Both the position numbers and the translations under genes were made by a program. Of a DNA stretch of 64,000 nt, positions 62,538-64,000 are shown one piece after another (position 1 is the first letter of the stretch; the number at the start of each line of letters is the position of its first letter). The notes under the pieces were generated by a model. The model made no database searches, had not been told where the DNA came from, and worked only from the letters and a program-made list of their open reading frames with translations. The DNA is from an uncultured Winogradskyella sp. (lineage in GTDB: Bacteria > Bacteroidota > Bacteroidia > Flavobacteriales > Flavobacteriaceae), in the NCBI RefSeq assembly GCF_947496485.1, contig NZ_CANMCZ010000007.1, forward strand, positions 62,001 to 126,000. The letters run 5' to 3'.

Positions 62538-63155
62538 TTAAGATTTTAAAGAGGCTTCAAAAGGAACACGGTCTATAATACTTCTCCCTAAAGTAATTTC
62601 GTCTGTATATTCTAATTCATTACCTGCTGCAACACCTCTAGCAATGGTCGAAGTAGCTACATCGTAATCTTGAATCTGTCTAAAAATATAGAAGTTAGTC
62701 GTGTCACCTTCCATCGTTGGACTCATCGCAAAAATTAATTCTTTTACTTTGCCCGTTTTTACTTTTTCCACTAAAGAATTAATGTTTAAATCCTGTGGTC
62801 CTATGCCATCCATTGGTGAAATTTTTCCACCCAAAACGTGATATAATCCTTTAAAAGAGCTTGTGTTTTCTACAGCCATCACGTCTCTAATATCCTCAAC
62901 AACACAAATAAGTTCGTCATTACGATTAGGATTACTACAAATTTCACAAAGTGGTTTATCACTAATATTATGGCAAGATTTACAGAAATTAATGTCTGCC
63001 CTCACCTTTGATAATGCATCAGCTAATTGAAAGGTTTGATTTTCTGGTTGCCTCAATAAATGTAGCACCAAACGTAAAGCTGTACGCTTGCCTATGCCAG
63101 GTAATTGCGACATTTCGTTAACCGCATTTTCTAAGAGTTTAGATGAAAATTCCAT
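62538..63155 (-). CDS. recR: Recombination protein RecR
   Basis: RecR works with RecO and RecF to load RecA onto gapped DNA. The 205-residue product has an N-terminal helix-hairpin-helix ([20 protein letters not shown]), a zinc finger with Cys58, Cys61, Cys70 and Cys73 ([16 protein letters not shown]), a Toprim domain (about 80-175, [14 protein letters not shown]) and a C-terminal Walker-B-like region. It lies upstream of the glycosyltransferase gene with a gap of four bases. Confidence 0.97.
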   Translation of the reverse strand: MEFSSKLLENAVNEMSQLPGIGKRTALRLVLHLLRQPENQTFQLADALSKVRADINFCKSCHNISDKPLCEICSNPNRNDELICVVEDIRDVMAVENTSSFKGLYHVLGGKISPMDGIGPQDLNINSLVEKVKTGKVKELIFAMSPTMEGDTTNFYIFRQIQDYDVATSTIARGVAAGNELEYTDEITLGRSIIDRVPFEASLKS

Positions 63156-63185
63156 AATTGCGAAGGTACTGAATTTTAGAAATAA

Positions 63186-63222
63186 AAAAGTCCGGTTATA
63201 ATTGAGTTATAGTCGGACTTTT
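63186..63222 (-). terminator. Intrinsic terminator of the T9SS gene at 63240
   Basis: The stem AAAAGTCCG / CGGACTTTT is followed by a T-run on the minus strand, just beyond the stop at 63240. Confidence 0.7.
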
Positions 63223-63239
63223 AAACAAAATTTATGTTG

Positions 63240-64000
63240 CTATTTTAAAATCAACTTTTTAGTGATTTCCCCTTTAGAACTATTCAGCTTCACATAATAT
63301 ACTCCAGAATTAAAGGACGTCATATCAATTTTAAAGCCATTTAATAAGCTTATCTTTTTATGATAAGACATCAATTTTCCTAGAGTATTGTACACTCTGA
63401 TACTAACATCTTCTGGATTACTCCATTTTATATTAATCTCGTTATTCGCAGGATTTGGAAATAAAGAAACTTCATTTAATTCAAAATCATTTGTGCTTAA
63501 AGTTGAGTCATAAGTATCAGAAGCCCATAAGCCTCTTCCATGTGTACCTGCATATATTTTGTTAGTTGCATAATTAATTTCCAGTTCATAAATAATAACA
63601 TTTGGTAGGTTATTATTAAAAGGTATCCACGAATCAACTATAGTATCGTCAGTATAGTATACCCCGTAATTCATTCCTAAGTAAAGTCCATTATCTGGAT
63701 TATCATCCCAAACGAGTGATAGTGGAGTAAAGCCAAATGGTAAATCAAAACCATAAGGAATCCAAGTTACACCAGAATCAGTAGTGACGTAAACTTTGTT
63801 CCCAAAACTAGAAGTTACTGCGACTCTATCTGGGTCTGTTGGATGCACCGCAATAGATACAATGCTTCCTCCAGGATAATTTGTTGCTTCACTCCATGTT
63901 GTACCACCATCTGTAGTTCTCCAAAAACGATCACTTAGTGATACATATATATAATCATTATTAGAAGGTGCAATTTTTAACGCGGAAATGTTAGATGAAA
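63240..64000 (-). CDS. T9SS-secreted BNR/Vps10-like repeat protein (5' end outside window)
   Basis: The frame is open to the right edge, so only the last 253 or so residues are seen. The beta-propeller (BNR/sialidase-like) repeats include RFWRTTDGGTTWSEAT and KVYVTTDSGVTWIPYG, with IYVSLSDR and KIYAGTHGRGLWASDT. The C-terminal 75 residues are a T9SS type A tail (FPNPANNEINIKWS, then VRVYNTLGK-like and YYVKLNSSKGEITKKLIL). It resembles exported glycosyl hydrolase-like or Vps10-like proteins. A GTG at 63848 is in frame, but the repeats run upstream of it, so it is not the real start. Confidence 0.85.
   Translation of the reverse strand, partial: SSNISALKIAPSNNDYIYVSLSDRFWRTTDGGTTWSEATNYPGGSIVSIAVHPTDPDRVAVTSSFGNKVYVTTDSGVTWIPYGFDLPFGFTPLSLVWDDNPDNGLYLGMNYGVYYTDDTIVDSWIPFNNNLPNVIIYELEINYATNKIYAGTHGRGLWASDTYDSTLSTNDFELNEVSLFPNPANNEINIKWSNPEDVSIRVYNTLGKLMSYHKKISLLNGFKIDMTSFNSGVYYVKLNSSKGEITKKLILK

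Overview
The window is low-GC DNA from a member of the Bacteroidota, almost certainly a marine Flavobacteriaceae. The evidence is several proteins ending in type IX secretion (T9SS) sorting tails, a bacillithiol enzyme (BshC), Bacteroidota-type promoters (TAnnTTTG at -7), many SPII lipoproteins and TPR-HTH regulators. The genus is not certain; a Winogradskyella/Olleya-like genome would fit. No rRNA, tRNA, CRISPR array, transposase or prophage was found.

Layout. 1-4.4 kb: a LysM/periplasmic-binding-like protein (cut by the left edge), guaA and a stand-alone ComEC-like metallo-hydrolase. 4.4-22.4 kb: an accessory surface island with three paralogous membrane-anchored TPR-HTH regulators, a pair of paralogous lipoproteins, an outer-membrane barrel and a four-gene minus-strand operon encoding a small T9SS protein, a tail-fibre-like protein, a 1882-residue LRR protein and an FN3 lipoprotein. 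22.4-35.2 kb: a secreted T9SS dehydrogenase/dihaem cytochrome/lectin, bshC, an M14 peptidase and a run of small cytosolic genes (two VOC proteins, a TfoX-like protein, AraC, SRPBCC, DUF4287/5655). 35.2-44 kb: a minus-strand run of nine exported or orphan genes, including a NADase-type glycan-binding lipoprotein and a BspA-like LRR protein, with the remnant of a duplicated gene. 44-53.9 kb: a LytTR two-component pair, a TonB-C lipoprotein, rimO, a serine hydrolase, an amidase and an FN3 lipoprotein. 53.9-64 kb: housekeeping genes (ftsY, a DUF4295 protein, rpmG, rpmB, cinA, Hpt, FAH, an exonuclease, an E2 acyltransferase, a glycosyltransferase, recR), interrupted at 58.8-59.9 kb by a single orphan gene followed by an attC-like structured repeat. 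At the right edge a T9SS protein is cut.

The most interesting signal is in the 4.4-22.4 kb island. Four intergenic regions carry a direct repeat of the half-site TGTCYACC on an 11-bp (one helical turn) period, each about 27-36 bp upstream of a plausible -7 element. At two of these places the box and promoter are followed by a near-identical leader able to fold into a long hairpin with the conserved loop GGCTGCAGAC; one leader precedes a lipoprotein gene and the other a 36-codon ORF. The three TPR-HTH regulators, the boxes, the hairpin leaders and the T9SS/lipoprotein targets look like one co-evolving regulatory system for surface proteins. This is inferred from sequence pattern and gene context only.
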